From Branchiostoma floridae (Eukaryota; Chordata; Leptocardii; Amphioxiformes; Branchiostomatidae): DNA of 64,000 nucleotides. Below are positions 23,389 through 58,350 of this stretch, piece after piece (position 1 is the first letter of the stretch; the number at the start of each line of letters is the position of its first letter). The notes below the pieces were generated by a model that saw only the letters and a list, made by a program, of their open reading frames with translations, was not told the DNA's origin and did not search any database. Made by a program: the position numbers and the translations under genes. Where the stretch lies: contig NC_049984.1 in assembly GCF_000003815.2 (NCBI RefSeq), positions 14,465,314 through 14,529,313 of the forward strand, read 5' to 3'.

Positions 23389-24635
23389 TTTGTCAAATGG
23401 GAACGGGAAATTTCGCTTTACACAACGAGACGCTTGGGATACACGTACGGCACCTTAAGCTATTTGTTGTGTTTGGTTGCTGTTCCACAGCGACGCCACA
23501 ACAATGTAAATGATGTTCTAGAACACTGCGTGACAATCATGAAAACCCCATTGTTACGGAATAATCATGTAGTCTTTTCCTGGGTTATATACGTGGTCTG
23601 TGATGTTTTGGTACCGATGGCAAGGGAACAATATTTTGGACTACTGTCTAAATATGTACACAGCTTGTAATATTCACTGTAGCCATCTCTATCATTTAAG
23701 GCAATTTATCAACAAAAAAGTGATATAAGAGCAAAACTGTACATAGATGACAGACAAAGCATCTGACACACTTTGAACTTCGGTATCTGGATTTTGTCCC
23801 GACCAACTCAAAACAGCTATCTTCCGTTTTCATAAAAAAAATTCCGAGTGCAATTTGTAGGTACTAGGTACTTTCGTTATCTTAAAGAACAAAATCAAGA
23901 CTCTGTGTATATCTTGTTCCATTCAGTCAAATTTCAATGCTGCTGTTACAACCTAACTTGGAACCTGAAACGCTGATTTGAGCGCAACAAAAGTCATAGG
24001 TATAAATTTAGCTTACCTAACTATATTTCTGTAAATAGAACGTAGAATTTTCAGTGTTTTTAAGTTAACCACAAAGAGTGAACATATGTTTCTTCTTCCG
24101 TTGTGTTGCTTGATAATATAATTGTTTCAGCTTTCAGACTCTCGATTTTTGCCATGTCGCTAGATTCAAGCACCGCAGACCTAAATACATTTACAATACC
24201 TTACAACAGTATACGTGAAGTAGAAATCTAGTAGCTTGTGTTTACCTCAAGATTATCCAAACTAACATTTCAAGCTCAATATCTTCTGTTTGTGTACATT
24301 CTTGGCTGGCAGGAATGACTTTCTTCGGTCCTCCACGTGTAGTTGTGTCTGGCACGTTGGGTTTCAAACTTAAAGCACACAAAACGTAAAAAAGAGAAAT
24401 TAGCTATCACGAACAGTTGTGTGACGTTATATTTCATGATAGTCTTTAACTTAAAGTCTTGTTCACTCAAACAACCACGGTTTGGAAATTTGATCCTGTC
24501 ATAACAAGACGTAACATTATGCTGTTTTATTTGGTGACATACCAGTCAGTACTTGAAATTATCAAATTAACATGTATTATATCGCTCTCAAGACGAACTT
24601 TACATACATATAAAGCATGATGATCACTCTATACT
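23389..24635. other. Intergenic region upstream of the uncharacterised gene
   Basis: AT-rich, no recognised gene or repeat. The promoter of the minus-strand gene should lie within the first few hundred bases, but I see no TATA box or CpG-rich core. Confidence 0.4.
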
Positions 24636-24736
24636 CCAAGCAGAGGTTACGGTCGTGCTAGTAGTGGCAGCGATTTCTTTCGTATACTTCCTTCGACAGA
24701 CAAAAGAAAGAAATCGCGGCGACTTCCAGGTTTTTC

Positions 24737-24884
24737 CAAGCAGAGGTTAGCTGTAGGGTCCGACTGGTTTAGGACGTTTCTCTTAAGGCGTTTTGACTCG
24801 CTAACTAAAACATGACAAAATAGAAAGCCCTATAACAAACGCATAAAGTGCGTCCAAAACCAACTGGAGCCTAACCTCTGCTTG
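24737..24884. mobile_element. Small inverted-repeat element (MITE)
   Basis: The left end caagcagaggttag followed by gtccgactggtttaggacg is inverted at the right end (cgtccaaaaccaactgg, then ctaacctctgcttg). A third copy of caagcagaggtta at 24639, followed by a foldback around cagcgatttctttcg and its inverse at 24700-24715, suggests a nested or tandem insertion covering 24636-24884. Confidence 0.65.
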
Positions 24885-25074
24885 AAGAATAACTACTAGT
24901 CCGCCTTGGAAACTGGGAGTAGAAAGGGGTTGTGTACTTTCCGTTTCGAAAGTTAGGCGGCGTGCTTGTATTCTGTCAAGTAAGTTTTGGAATAAATCAC
25001 ACATGAGCTGGATCCTAGATGCAACAAAGAGGTGTTTAACATTGGTCTATTGACAGGTACGTTGATAGATTGAT

Positions 25075-25207
25075 TAGGAATTGAATTATGCAATCTGCAT
25101 CTCTGTTAGATTTTATCTGACCTGTACCTCCCTCATGGCCTCAATAAAAAGCGGCCTGCAGGCCGATTTGAGCTTTCGTGAATAAATAGAGGTTGAAACA
25201 AACAAAC
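25075..25207 (+). mobile_element. Non-LTR retrotransposon 3' end, 5'-truncated
   Basis: Contains ctgcatctctgttagatttt, tgacctgtacc, ccctcatgg, the palindrome cggcctgcaggccg, then gaataaatagaggttg and an aaac tail. It matches, in inverted orientation, the 3' UTR and tail that follow the reverse-transcriptase end at 27290-27620. Confidence 0.65.
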
Positions 25208-25922
25208 ATCGGTGTATCGATTCACTAAGATAACATTGAAGCCAACAAATATATCTAATCATAAAACTGGCTGAATTTCTTGATTTCAGGCAAAACATGT
25301 AAAAATTTAAGCAACATCCTTGAACATATAAAAGAATGATTTTCTGCTACTTCCGTGAAGGCCCCGTGGAAAAAACACATTGCAGTAAGCGGACCTTCCC
25401 GAGAGTTCTCTCCAGGGATACCGGGCTTGCCGACGAGGACCTGGGAGCGGTCATGGCAGACAGACAGTTGTGCATGGACTTACACAAACCCCCCCCCCCC
25501 CCTGGTCCACAGATGATGATGAAGATCCTTGCCGTATGAATAGTCACACATTTACCGAAACTAAATATTAAGATATCACGGTATTTATAACGAGTTCAAA
25601 GACCTCATACCTCTCTAATTGATATTAACCCTTTAAAATCGTAAGTACATATCATGCAAATAATGTCCTTATTTACATACATTGTTTCAGTTGATCATCT
25701 TCTCTCCCCACCTAACACAACTCGTTCTAAGTATAAAAGTCTTGCCAAAAAATATAATTGTAGCATTTTCTCTACCCAAATTATAAAATTGTTTAAAGTG
25801 TGAAAGTCTTATCTTAGTAAATGAATTTACACGTATAGTAAATACCAAGGGATCTATGCGTCATACATGAGTTCGCAAGTTTGTGTAGGCTATATGATAA
25901 TAACGTTAATCATATGCCTGTT

Positions 25923-26036
25923 CCTCGGTGCATATGGTGTGATAACGCCTGGTCCTTTGCTATAATCACCTTATAAAACCTTTCATTTGGTGGTTGTAGC
26001 AAAGGACCAGGCGTTATCACACCATATACACCTCGG
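25923..26036. repeat. Long near-perfect hairpin
   Basis: Arms of 48 nt (25923-25970 and 25989-26036) around an 18-nt loop. By eye 43 of 48 positions pair, two more are G-U if the plus strand is transcribed, and three mismatch. Both arms contain gataacgcctggtcctttgc or its complement. It could be a foldback element or a source of a structured RNA; no protein frame. Confidence 0.8.
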
Positions 26037-26699
26037 GGCTGGTCATTAACCCTTAACTCTTGTATGTATGAAAACACGTTACGTTTGTGACCGCATTGTT
26101 AGCAGCGCCACCTATGCTGCAGTGTGGAATAGCATATATAGCCCCGAGGAAGGTGACAGGCGGTTGTACATAGATTCTGGTTGAGAAAGGAACCTTGATA
26201 TCCACACACATACCCTTGCGTGACGTTCTTTCGTGCTCAAATCAAAGCCACGCGCAAAGTCAAGAACCTGGAGACTCCTACAAGCGGCCATGTCACCTGG
26301 GCGCTTGACTTATGACGAGTTGACGTGTTCCGAGCGTGTGGAGTCTCACGCAACCCGTCTTAACAGACAGGATAATCCGATTACGTCGCTAAAAACAGAC
26401 GTAAATACCTCACCAAGTCACGGTAGTGCCGAGTGGTCACAGTATATCACGCTGTGACGTCCTTCTTCAGAATAAGCACGTTCACGGTACCGAATACGCA
26501 TGTGCAGAGATAGAAGTTATGGGTAACATGACCAAGTTGAAGACCCCTAACTTGGGAACAGTTCTCGTCTGGACCATCGTCTCGAATTGGATAAAAATGT
26601 CCTAACGTACTTCACCAGGGGCATTTACCTTTGACATATTAACCACAATGCCTGCTGTGGCTTCGCTGCATATAACCGAAACTAGGTACTCATTTTAAC

Positions 26700-26834
26700 C
26701 TGAGTGAAGTGAGGAAAGTCGCGTTATGTGTCACCATCAACGGGGCACAGAGTCAATGGGGCATGCCAGTAGATTCGAACCCAGGACCTCTGGGTCTGGG
26801 CAACACCCTACCAGTACGCTATGCCGATGACTCA
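26700..26834 (-). mobile_element. tRNA-derived SINE head
   Basis: Minus strand 26761-26826 reads as a tRNA-like unit: an A-box-like tagcgtactggtaggg, a region for the anticodon arm, and a B-box gggttcgaatc. It continues into a non-tRNA body (cccattgactctgtg and onward). It lacks the clean acceptor stem and CCA context of a working tRNA, so a SINE is preferred over a tRNA gene. Confidence 0.55.
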
Positions 26835-27289
26835 TCATCAACTCTCTACAGATTTTGGCCGGCAGATTTGTCTGTTATAGTCATTTTAAGCTTTTTACGC
26901 CGATCTTCGGGTGGCAAAAAAACAACAAAAACAACAACAACGGCGAAACACACAGTCAACTGGAGCCAGATCCAGGCATTCTGTCCTAGCCGCCTGTTAC
27001 GCCGTATTTTTATGACCACCATTTTTTATGATCCGCTTGGAGATATTTTTCTTCTTTAATATCTCTAATCCTGCTTTTCACTGAAGACGAAGATTGTCGC
27101 GTGAGTGAAAAGAGGCGAACGTCCGACAGTTCGAAATGTTTCGCTGACGTAGTGGACAACCAAGGTTACATTTTGGGGGAGCTGGGCATTCATCAAAAGC
27201 TGATGGATGTGCTGTACCCAGTTTCCCTGTACGAAATAGCAGTAGCTCATACCATTGGACGTATCACAAAAGTACAACATGTAGAAGAT

Positions 27290-27625
27290 TTGAACCTTTA
27301 TTTATTCATGAGAAGTTCATATCGGCCTGCAGGCCGCTTTTCATTGAGTTCATGAGGGAAGATGTAAGGGTCAGGCAAAATATAACGGAGATGCAGTTTA
27401 CATCATTGGAATTCTATAAGTTTATACACATATTTCGCATATTTTTGGTACAGAATACATAAAAATGCTCTTCAATTTGGTGGTTTCTGTTACTTTAAGA
27501 GTCTCTGAAAGGAGTCCAGGATTTGGGCTGTGCGTATGTCTGGTGGTAGGCTGTTCCAGACATTGGGTTCATGGTAGGCTATTTTATGTGACGTATCTAC
27601 AATCATCCTGCGCTGTAATATTTCG
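27290..27625 (-). mobile_element. LINE fragment: reverse transcriptase C-terminus and 3' UTR
   Basis: On the minus strand the frame ending at 27490-27492 reads HKIAYHEPNVWNSLP then PDIRTAQILDSFQRLLK and stop. This is the signature at the end of many non-LTR (jockey/CR1-like) reverse transcriptases (VWNSLP..IR....S..F...L). The 3' UTR and tail (cggcctgcaggccg, aataaataaaggttcaaatc) follow to about 27290. The element is 5'-truncated. Confidence 0.7.
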
Positions 27626-29100
27626 TGTGAAATTTTGCCAGTTATCAGTTAAAAAATGTTTTAGTGTATATTGTGCATCTGCAATTTAGCCCTCGCCCTA
27701 CAAAGATACAATTCTAGATGTTACTAAACAAACCAGTTATCATCATCATCATCATTATCAATTATGAGTAGTTCAGACAACAAACACCTGACAACGACCA
27801 AAAGAGACATTGAGAAAAGTTGAAGCGGGCGGCACCGGCTTCCGACGAACTTTGACCCAATGATGACGTCATACGTGCGAACAAAATCACGTGTCTACAT
27901 CACTCTGGTCAGATAGTTGAAGAGGACCGATACATTCGGTCAAAAAATCTGCAAGTGAAATTTTCTTGAGTTTGGAAAACAGTTTATTTTCTCATTATGT
28001 AATTCACCAACACAAATCATCTTCTATGCTAAGAAAAGTTAAAATTATTGGCCAGTTGCATTCTATATAACTAGGTTACGCTGAATCATCATAATCATCA
28101 ACAAAAAATGATGCTGTCTACGCCCACGCGTCTTTGACGAATGTCTAAAAAATCCGGAGAACTCTAATCAGCAAGTTTTGGTCCGAGGTAATTATGATGA
28201 CACAAGCAACAGGAACTCTGCAACATTCTTTACTGTAAACCAGAAAACGAATTAGACAACCCAGTCACCACGCAGGCATTAATGTGATGTTGAACATCAG
28301 AAGAGGATTGCATTCTAAAAACGCAGTTTTAATCTGGCGTTATGCGTTCTTTCGGCATGATTTGACTAAGGGGCTTGTCGAGTCCCTGATCTGGCTAATA
28401 TATCATTGCAGCGACACATTCGGGAGGGTTGATGTAATTGGTGACTCATTCGCACAAGGAAATTAGCTCAGGAAATTTGCCTGACATCTTTAATAAGAAG
28501 AAAACCGCTCTGTGATTCACTACACATGCAATTTCAGCTTGCACTGTCTTATAGTTATTTTAGCTTGCAGGAAATGAATACTATAGCTTAAAGGCAACCA
28601 ATCTTAATAAGCTGGATAAAAATCGGAGATTTATTGTTGGACGTTTCGAGTGACATCTGTCACTCTTCTTCGGCGTTAATATTAAAATCAAGTAATTTTA
28701 GAACAGAACTCAATACAAACTGGATCTGACATAGTCCAAAGAGGTTAACCTCCTTGGTTTTCGGTTGTGTCTGTCTGTCTGTATGTGGACAGCATGAATC
28801 TAGAAACGTGGATGGATCTTGATGATATTTGGTATGTTAGTAGAAGTTGGTAAAAGACTTGATTAGCGGCTTTTGTTGTATCGCAGCCGACTTTCCGGTT
28901 TTGATGCGTTCACATTGGAAACATACATGAAAATACAAAGAGTGCAGTACCGGAGGAAATCACTAGGGAACTAATGTCGAACGTGTATCGCCACAAACCC
29001 AATGTCATAAAAATTCTCTCGCAACTTCGAATTCTTCAGTTATGTTGTTCACAACTCCAATAGGGAATGACATGGAAAATACAAACTCTTAGTTGGATGT
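27626..29100. other. Intergenic region with repeat fragments
   Basis: No gene. A block at 28625-28690 (ttggacgtttcgagtgac next to tgtcactcttcttcgg) is the type of short inverted segment common at Penelope-like or related element ends. 28765-28915 (tgtctgtctgtatgtg, ggatggatcttgatgatatt, then gactttccggttttg) resembles the dispersed repeat at 41240-41430. Confidence 0.45.
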
Positions 29101-29159
29101 GATTGATTTTACAAGATGTGCTATGGTACAAAATGTACTGTTGTCTCTGTAGTCTTTCG

Positions 29160-29420
29160 GTGGCTGTTCCATCTAGCGGAGCGCCTCGCGTGTCTCGCCG
29201 CCGCGTTGTGTGCTTGAACTTGGCATGCCTACAATGTGACAGCGGCCAATCGCAGAGGCACGCGTCAGCACGGGGCGCCTCGGCTCGGGGACGGCGGTTC
29301 CGGGGGAAGCCAGGGCCTCTGGCGCGGGGGTTTTCGGTCGGGTCCGCGGGGACAGCGGCAGAACGCTGCTACGTGAGCAAGATTGATCAGCGCGCTGCAG
29401 TGCATCCAACCAAGGCCAAA
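29160..29420. promoter_or_regulatory. Isolated GC- and CpG-rich patch
   Basis: About 260 bp rich in CG dinucleotides within AT-rich DNA, including cgcctcgcgtgtctcgccgc and ggttccgggggaagc, with an inverted CCAAT box in ggccaatcgc at 29243. It could be a promoter or enhancer core, or a fragment of an element. It overlaps a 138-codon frame with no recognisable domain. Confidence 0.35.
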
Positions 29421-30639
29421 TTTGGCCGCTGTAGCGAGGATCATGTGATAACACAAACAGTAGTACACGGGACCGTTCACATATATCCAAGGGTGGAGCT
29501 AATGTGTGCACCAAAATAGTTTTTGCACAACAATTGCAACGGGTAGAATGCAAGGCATATTGATATGCATCGTTGAAGACAACTGTCTATATAGAAGAGG
29601 AACTTTATTGCACGACAATTGTAACAGGTACAATGTATGGCAATCTGTATATTCATGGGAGTTGAGCTATGTGCTATTGTAAGTATCTAACAACTAATGT
29701 AATGTAATGTAACAGTATAAACAATCTAGTTAATATTATACAAGCTAATACTTCAGAACATTATGTCAATAAAGCATTGTCTCGTTTTTGCAAGGAATAG
29801 TGCATGTCTAATACAATAATGTAGATTCTAGGATATAAAATATAGAAAGAAGATACAATGAGGAGCTGAATGTCTGGTTTATAGATTGTTACATGTTGAA
29901 TGTTCATATTCATAAATCGATGTTTTGAGGTTTTTATTTTGGCCTAGATATACAGAAATTGTGTCGAGACATGGTATAATATGAATATCTAATTATTAGT
30001 AGACTGTTTAACTTCTGTTCTTAATCAGAATGCAATTCAGAACTGATTGTTGTGGATTAACTCTGAAATCAACAGTAGAAAGCTTCAAGTATTAGGATGT
30101 ACAATTAACAACACGATTATTCATACCCTTGTAATTGTATTTTGGCTGGTAAAAGTATGAATGATTTTGTTGTTAACTGTACGTAATACCTGAAGCACAT
30201 TTCTGTCGTCTTCTTAATCGGAATTAAACTCGTGCGAGTTAATGAGCAAATTCTATTGCGTCGAGAAATGTGATATACTTACGTTGTACAAAGTCATTAA
30301 CAAAGACAAAACAATCTCCTTTACTCATTTCCTCGGTTAAGATTCCATGACATTTCTTGTTATTTCTTTTAGAATGAAGGCTTACAAAGTACGGTAGTTG
30401 CATAGCAATTTTGTAATGCTTTGTTTCAATTCATTTTAGAGTTAGATAACACAAAATTATAACAATAATTTTGTTGTGGAAAAACGTTTCTTGTTTTCAA
30501 TGAAAAGTGAAACATTCTAATGGAAATGGCAGCTTTATGTTAAAAGTACAGTTGTTGGGTTGCAAATCGCAGGATTCGTTAGGTATGCACTTCCCCAAAT
30601 CAGTCATTGATTTCGCCAAGGTTTTCGTTGCCTTTCATT

Positions 30640-30990
30640 CTATCCAACCATCCATCTTTCCGTACTTCCATCCATCCATCCACCCTTTCTTCCCTCCATC
30701 CACCCTTCCTTCCATCCATCCATCCATCATTTCCGTCCATTGCCCCTCCGTCATCCTTTTGTCCATCCATCCATCCATCCATCCATCCATCCATCCATCC
30801 ATCCATCCATCCATCCATTCATTCATTCATTCATTCATTCATTCATTCATTCATCCATCCATCCATCCATCCATCCATCCATTCATTCATTCATTCATTC
30901 ATCCATCCATCCATCCATCCATCCATCCATCCATCCATCCATCCATCCATCCATCCATCCCTCCTACTACCCATCAATGTATCCGTCCAT
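30640..30990. repeat. (CCAT)n/(CATT)n microsatellite
   Basis: Interrupted ccatc/catcc repeats from about 30640, then a pure tetranucleotide array at about 30760-30960 that alternates between blocks of ccat and attc. All frames across it give His-Pro-Ser-Ile or Trp-Met-Asp-Gly repeats, which explains the long apparent ORFs here. Confidence 0.97.
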
Positions 30991-32050
30991 CCATCCATCT
31001 ATGATCCGTTCGCTCTACTTCCCTACAAATCCTTCTCCTCTGTCATTCTAACATACACCACACTAACATTTTATTACAGCACTTGGTAGAGAGAAAAACA
31101 CGCCCGTATGTGATTTGAATCGCACATTATTCTGATCCGTGCGGAATGAAATGAACTTCGCATCAATATTACTGACGCCTCCCAAACGATCAAGCCGACT
31201 TCCGTTCCGCTTGGCTTCATTAGCCTCCAAATCAGGCTTCGCAGCGGGCGTTTTGATGTGTCAGCTTCTCACGGGATGGAGGGATGTCGAAGACCCTGGG
31301 TTACGTCATGTTTTATTGTGGGTGCCGTGTTTTGATCATTTCCACCAACACTGCTTGTTGGTTTATAGGAAACGGCATCAGAACACATTACTAATGAAAA
31401 ATGTACCGTAGTTGGTTGGTAAATATGTAAAACTATTACCGTTTCAAAGTTTTCATCAACAGAAGATGTCTGATGAAGACTTAAGGAACGGTACCTTATC
31501 AATCAGAGAAATTGCAATATTAAGACCCTAACGGCGGTGCCTGTTATGGAGACTACCACAGTTCATGTTCGCTGTAGATTCGCGGATTCACCCCCTCCCT
31601 TTTCTCCAGCCCATCAGCTGGTCAGTCCCTGAAATGGGGCCCGCACGTCACACTGTCTCCGTCAGCTGCCGGAGGAACCTTGTCCGGGGGGAGGCAAACG
31701 CTGCCTGGAATGGCAAGATAATTTTGGCCGCGCGCATCCAAGGGGAATTCATTTTCAAGACAACCGTACGCAGATTGCCATTGATTGGTCGTTGATGCAT
31801 CCGTAATCTGTTGTGGTGCCGTGGTTTTGCGCCCAGTTCAGCCCAAGTTCGACTCGAGCCCTGACACTCGACATAGCGGCCTTCCAAACGCGGATACTCG
31901 TGTGTGTGGGTACCTTGTGCATCTGCCCTACTCGGCTAGCTGCTATTTTAGTGGATAGTGACAGCGGCCGACCGGAGCTAGCGGAGTGCCTGTGTAGCAG
32001 CAGTGCGCAGAGTCAGGAGTGGATAATATTTCACCCGGTTGGTGCGTTAA

Positions 32051-55770
<23,720 letters not shown>

Positions 55771-56954
55771 GTAAGTCGTCTTGGCATGGCGAGGACAACG
55801 TGCATGTCTGCAGTTTCCGTATGGTCACGTGGTAACGGTCTAGGATACCAAACTAGGATACAGAGACGGCGGGCGGTATCAACTTCCTTGGTGTTGGCCA
55901 ATCGCTGATGTGTAAGATCAAGTGATCTCGTGTGATTGGTCGCTTGAGTTCTGAGGAATACTAACACTGCAGCAAGACAGTCGTTAATTGATGGTGCTAA
56001 CTTAACTTCCAACCCAGACAAACTTTCATGCTAAGCTAGGAAACTGTTTGTTCAAGAAGAGTGTTATTAAGCACTTTTTACCAGTAACATGGGCTCTCGT
56101 GGGTCTATTATTGGAAATGTTCCCAGAAGTTTACTATATAAGCATTCTTCATTCCCAAGTATCTACTTAACCCCCCATAGTACCAGAAAATAATCGCTAA
56201 GTTACCTTATTTGGGATCTACCTAACATAAGTATACATTCCAACCAAACCTCGTGCTGATATAACCGAAGCCTGTAACAACTACTACATATCTTTCATAA
56301 AAAAAATCAACACGTATGCAGCTGAAAAGAAAAAAACAAACAACTAAGACAAAGTACTCATTTGGAGAATGCTAATACAAGGTACGAATAATGTTTCCAT
56401 TGAAAATAATTGCCAGATCTGGCCATATCACCGGACCCTCGTTGATATACATCTAACCGTGAATGGCTACAACATCGACTTCATAGTCAATAGCATGCCC
56501 GCGATGCCATTTCGCCGGCAAATTGTATAATTCGTCGCTCATTGGCCCCCATCGAAGGGCAAAATGACATGTAATAGCTATAGGTTCATTCAAACGGCAC
56601 TCAGCCTTGAAACAGGAGGCCGCGACAAGGGGCTGTGTCATCATTCAGATGTTGTACGCTTGTTAAGCGCAACTGTTGTTATACGGCTACGACAAGGAAG
56701 GGCTTCCACATGTGGGTACATGTACGTCTTTCGGTCAGCATAACAACGTCAGAACGGCTGCGATGACATAAATAAAGACTAATATGGCGGGCCTGTAATC
56801 GCGGCGCTGCTGTGCCTTGTGAGATTCCCGGCGAGCCAGCCTGACTGATTACACCTTGTTTGGGAAGAATGGATGAGCGGTGGAGCCGATTCACGCCATT
56901 GGTCAGACAGAGACGTCATCTTCGTGTCGGAGTTTCCATCCAGGAGACCTACCG

Positions 56955-57305
56955 TGCTGCGGCGCCCCGGGGAAAATGTTATTTGTAACGGTGATATCTC
57001 ACTGCACTTGAGGCACCGGCGCGGCACTGCGGCGCCCCGGGAAATGTTATTTGTAACGGTGGTATCTCACTGCATTTGGGGCACCGGGGCAGCACTGCGG
57101 GGTTCCTTTACTGCGGCACTGTTGTGTTATTTTCGCCGATTTTGTAGAATCTAGATATTGCGTAATACGTAAAAGTAAGACTTCGAAGACAACAAAATAC
57201 AGAGAACGTAAGAAAATACGTTCTTTATATCTCTGACATTCGTTGAGTAATATTTCAAACCCCGCGGTACCGCACCGGTGCTGAAGTGCAATGAGATACC
57301 ACCTT
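56955..57305. repeat. Tandem pair plus inverted copy of a GC-rich unit
   Basis: Two direct copies of about 70 bp (56956-57027 and 57029-57096) share gcggcgccccgg, aatgttatttgtaacggt, atctcactgca and ggcaccgg. A third copy is inverted at 57259-57302 (aaccccgcgg, caccggtgct, gcaatgagatacc). The arrangement looks like an inverted-repeat element with an internal duplication at one end. Confidence 0.7.
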
Positions 57306-58147
57306 AACGAGTCAAAGCCGGCAGGATCAAACCTAAAGGCTCTTACAATATTCAACGACGTTCTCACAAAGGTCATGCCATGAGTCACTACGCTATAAAT
57401 AAAAGCCAAACGTATTCGTTCCATGAATACATGTAAAGTTACAGCACACTCCAGAAGATTCGTTGTGATTCAGGAACGTTTCACCTAGCAAAAAACAACA
57501 CACAGTTGTGTATCATGTTACAGCCCTGGTTGTGAAAAAAAATATGGTAGGGATTCTCTATTTTCTTTTTTTTTTCCTTCTTACATTTCAACCGAAATGA
57601 TCCAACAAACAGAGCTTAACAAAGCATGTAAAAATGAAGGACACTGGCATTCTCAACATCACATTCTAATTCTGTACAATGTTTTCACTACACATTCTTA
57701 TTTCAACTGTTTAAAGCCTTAAGCTGAGTGGGAAACACAGGACGTTTTATGATATTGAATTTCATCATCTCAATCGAAAGGTTTTTGTCTTGCCAGCGGT
57801 TTACACAAGAAAGGCTAGGGTCGGCAGGTTTGTGGTAGGGTTGGTCAGGTGACCGGAAATCAACATTTTCCTGAGGCCTAAGAAGAAAAAAAAACAGCAA
57901 CACAAGCTGTTGCACCGCTTGCTGTCCTGATAATTTGATCATCATGCAGCAATACATGTAGCCGGAATGATTGCAACACCTACACCACTAGTCAGCATTT
58001 CTGAACGTTTTGCGATGTATAGAAAATTCAAACTGATGAGTGAATTTTCCAGGCATCCTGACGATTTTCGTCATATGTCTCATCAAGTTATGCACAAGTA
58101 GTCAAGTCAGATCATAACCGTAACTGTACAAAACATCGGCAGACTAA

Positions 58148-58350
58148 GGCCTAGGTCCCATTTCCAAACCGGGCGCCGGCCGGGATATTTGCGGAAACGA
58201 AAAATAAAAGGTTTTGTCAAGGAATACACACAAATTATACTCATGACTATTTTCTTTACGTTCTGTGTCTTTCGTTGCCTTTTATATCATATTTTTTGTT
58301 TCCTAAAACTACCCGGCTGGGCCCCGGGTTGGAAATTTGGACCTAAGCCT
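58148..58350. mobile_element. Inverted-repeat element, copy 2
   Basis: The left arm ggcctaggtcccatttccaa, gccggccggg, gcggaaacgaaaa is inverted at the right (tttgtttcctaaaac, acccggctggg, ttggaaatttggacctaagc). The interior tacacacaaattatactcat matches copy 1 at 52684. Confidence 0.75.

Noticed and set aside
25490-25503. Poly-C run as a regulatory element
   Set aside because: A simple homopolymer with no neighbouring gene structure.
26761-26826. Functional tRNA gene on the minus strand
   Set aside because: A- and B-box words are present but stems do not pair cleanly and it runs into a SINE-like body.
29103-29519. 138-codon plus-strand and 126-codon minus-strand ORFs
   Set aside because: GC-rich DNA has few stops in any frame; composition is Arg/Ala/Gly-rich with no domain, and splice context is missing.
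30507-31089. Overlapping ORFs of 100-165 codons (IHPS and WMDG repeats)
   Set aside because: They are translations of the (CCAT)n/(CATT)n microsatellite in every frame and strand.
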